In this document: positions 63,801-64,000 of the stretch, in pieces | How the letters are laid out: each line of letters opens with the position of its first letter | Position numbering within the stretch: position 1 is the first letter of the stretch | Source of the DNA: Larus michahellis | Taxonomy: Eukaryota; Chordata; Aves; Charadriiformes; Laridae | Assembly (NCBI RefSeq): GCF_964199755.1 | Contig: NC_133903.1 | Coordinates: 3,613,001 to 3,677,000, forward strand | Direction of reading: 5' to 3' | Length of the DNA stretch: 64,000 nucleotides | Notes under the pieces: generated by a model | Databases searched by the model: none | What the model saw: the letters and a program-made list of their open reading frames with translations, nothing else | Told to the model about the DNA's origin: nothing | Translations under genes and position numbers: made by a program

Positions 63801-64000
63801 ACTGCAAACACGTCTGCATGCATCCACATACATCTGATATTCATTCTTTGCTTTGCAGATGGGTATCAAACACAGAGGCTTTCAAAATGCAAATTCATTG
63901 GGCTGCTCTGTTTGCTTGTTTCTACAACATGATTATTCATTGCTCCCCGAATGGGGGGGATCCCAAGTCTTCTTTATTCCTCTAAACATTAATACAAAAA
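57837..64000. other. Intergenic region upstream of GNA12
   Basis: About 6.2 kb with no recognised gene, tRNA or repeat family. Open frames are short (at most 113 residues) and unrelated to families I know. Vertebrate synteny would place CARD11 further right, but no CARD/MAGUK exon was identified. A candidate unassigned exon-like segment at 60064-60300 is described in the findings. Confidence 0.7.

Noticed and set aside
1-64000. Search for tRNA, rRNA, CRISPR arrays, bacterial operons or an intact endogenous retrovirus
   Set aside because: No regularly spaced repeats, no cloverleaf or A/B-box sequence noted, no gag/pol/env motifs and no LTR pair; the content fits ordinary vertebrate genic DNA. 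A tRNAscan or RepeatMasker run would be decisive.

Overview
The window is vertebrate nuclear DNA, most likely from a bird. It has GT-AG split exons, a CpG-island promoter and AT-rich introns. Three CR1 LINE fragments carry the sauropsid-type 3' tail built on ATTCTATGA. The complete G-protein gene fills only about 37-45 kb, which is compact for this locus. No bacterial or viral operon, CRISPR array, rRNA or tRNA was seen.

Two protein-coding genes are recognised by conceptual translation, and they lie tail to tail. (1) AMZ1 (archaelysin family metallopeptidase 1), + strand: the last three coding exons (35-198, 1550-1726, 5446-6015) with stop codon and poly(A) signal. Its 5' exons lie left of the window. 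(2) GNA12 (G-protein alpha-12 subunit), - strand, complete: exon 1 56088-55768, exon 2 43001-42786, exon 3 20337-20287, exon 4 19240-18671. The joined exons keep frame exactly and give 385 residues, four more than the human protein as I recall it. The AMZ1-GNA12 pairing matches the known vertebrate neighbourhood, where CARD11 is expected beyond the right end; no CARD11 exon was recognised.

Layout: 1-6.2 kb, AMZ1 3' half, fairly GC-rich, with a 20-bp tandem repeat in the last intron. 6.2-11.8 kb, intergenic space between the convergent 3' ends. 11.8-18.7 kb, probable long GNA12 3' UTR. 18.7-56.1 kb, GNA12 coding exons and three introns (about 1.0, 22.4 and 12.8 kb), AT-rich with simple repeats and two CR1 pieces. 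55.5-57.1 kb, CpG island holding GNA12 exon 1 and its promoter (CCAAT, GC boxes, CRE-like site). 57.1-57.8 kb, a CR1 next to the promoter. 57.8-64 kb, intergenic with no gene recognised.

The two genes are not a functional unit. GNA12 relays receptor signals to RhoGEFs and the actin cytoskeleton; AMZ1 is a zinc metallopeptidase. The points most worth a second look are a tandem array of perfect TCF/LEF-type sites in AMZ1, the non-histidine third metal-ligand position in the AMZ1 active-site motif, a possible divergent transcript from the GNA12 CpG island, and a 14-bp perfect hairpin in GNA12 intron 2. I found no convincing novel multi-gene system.
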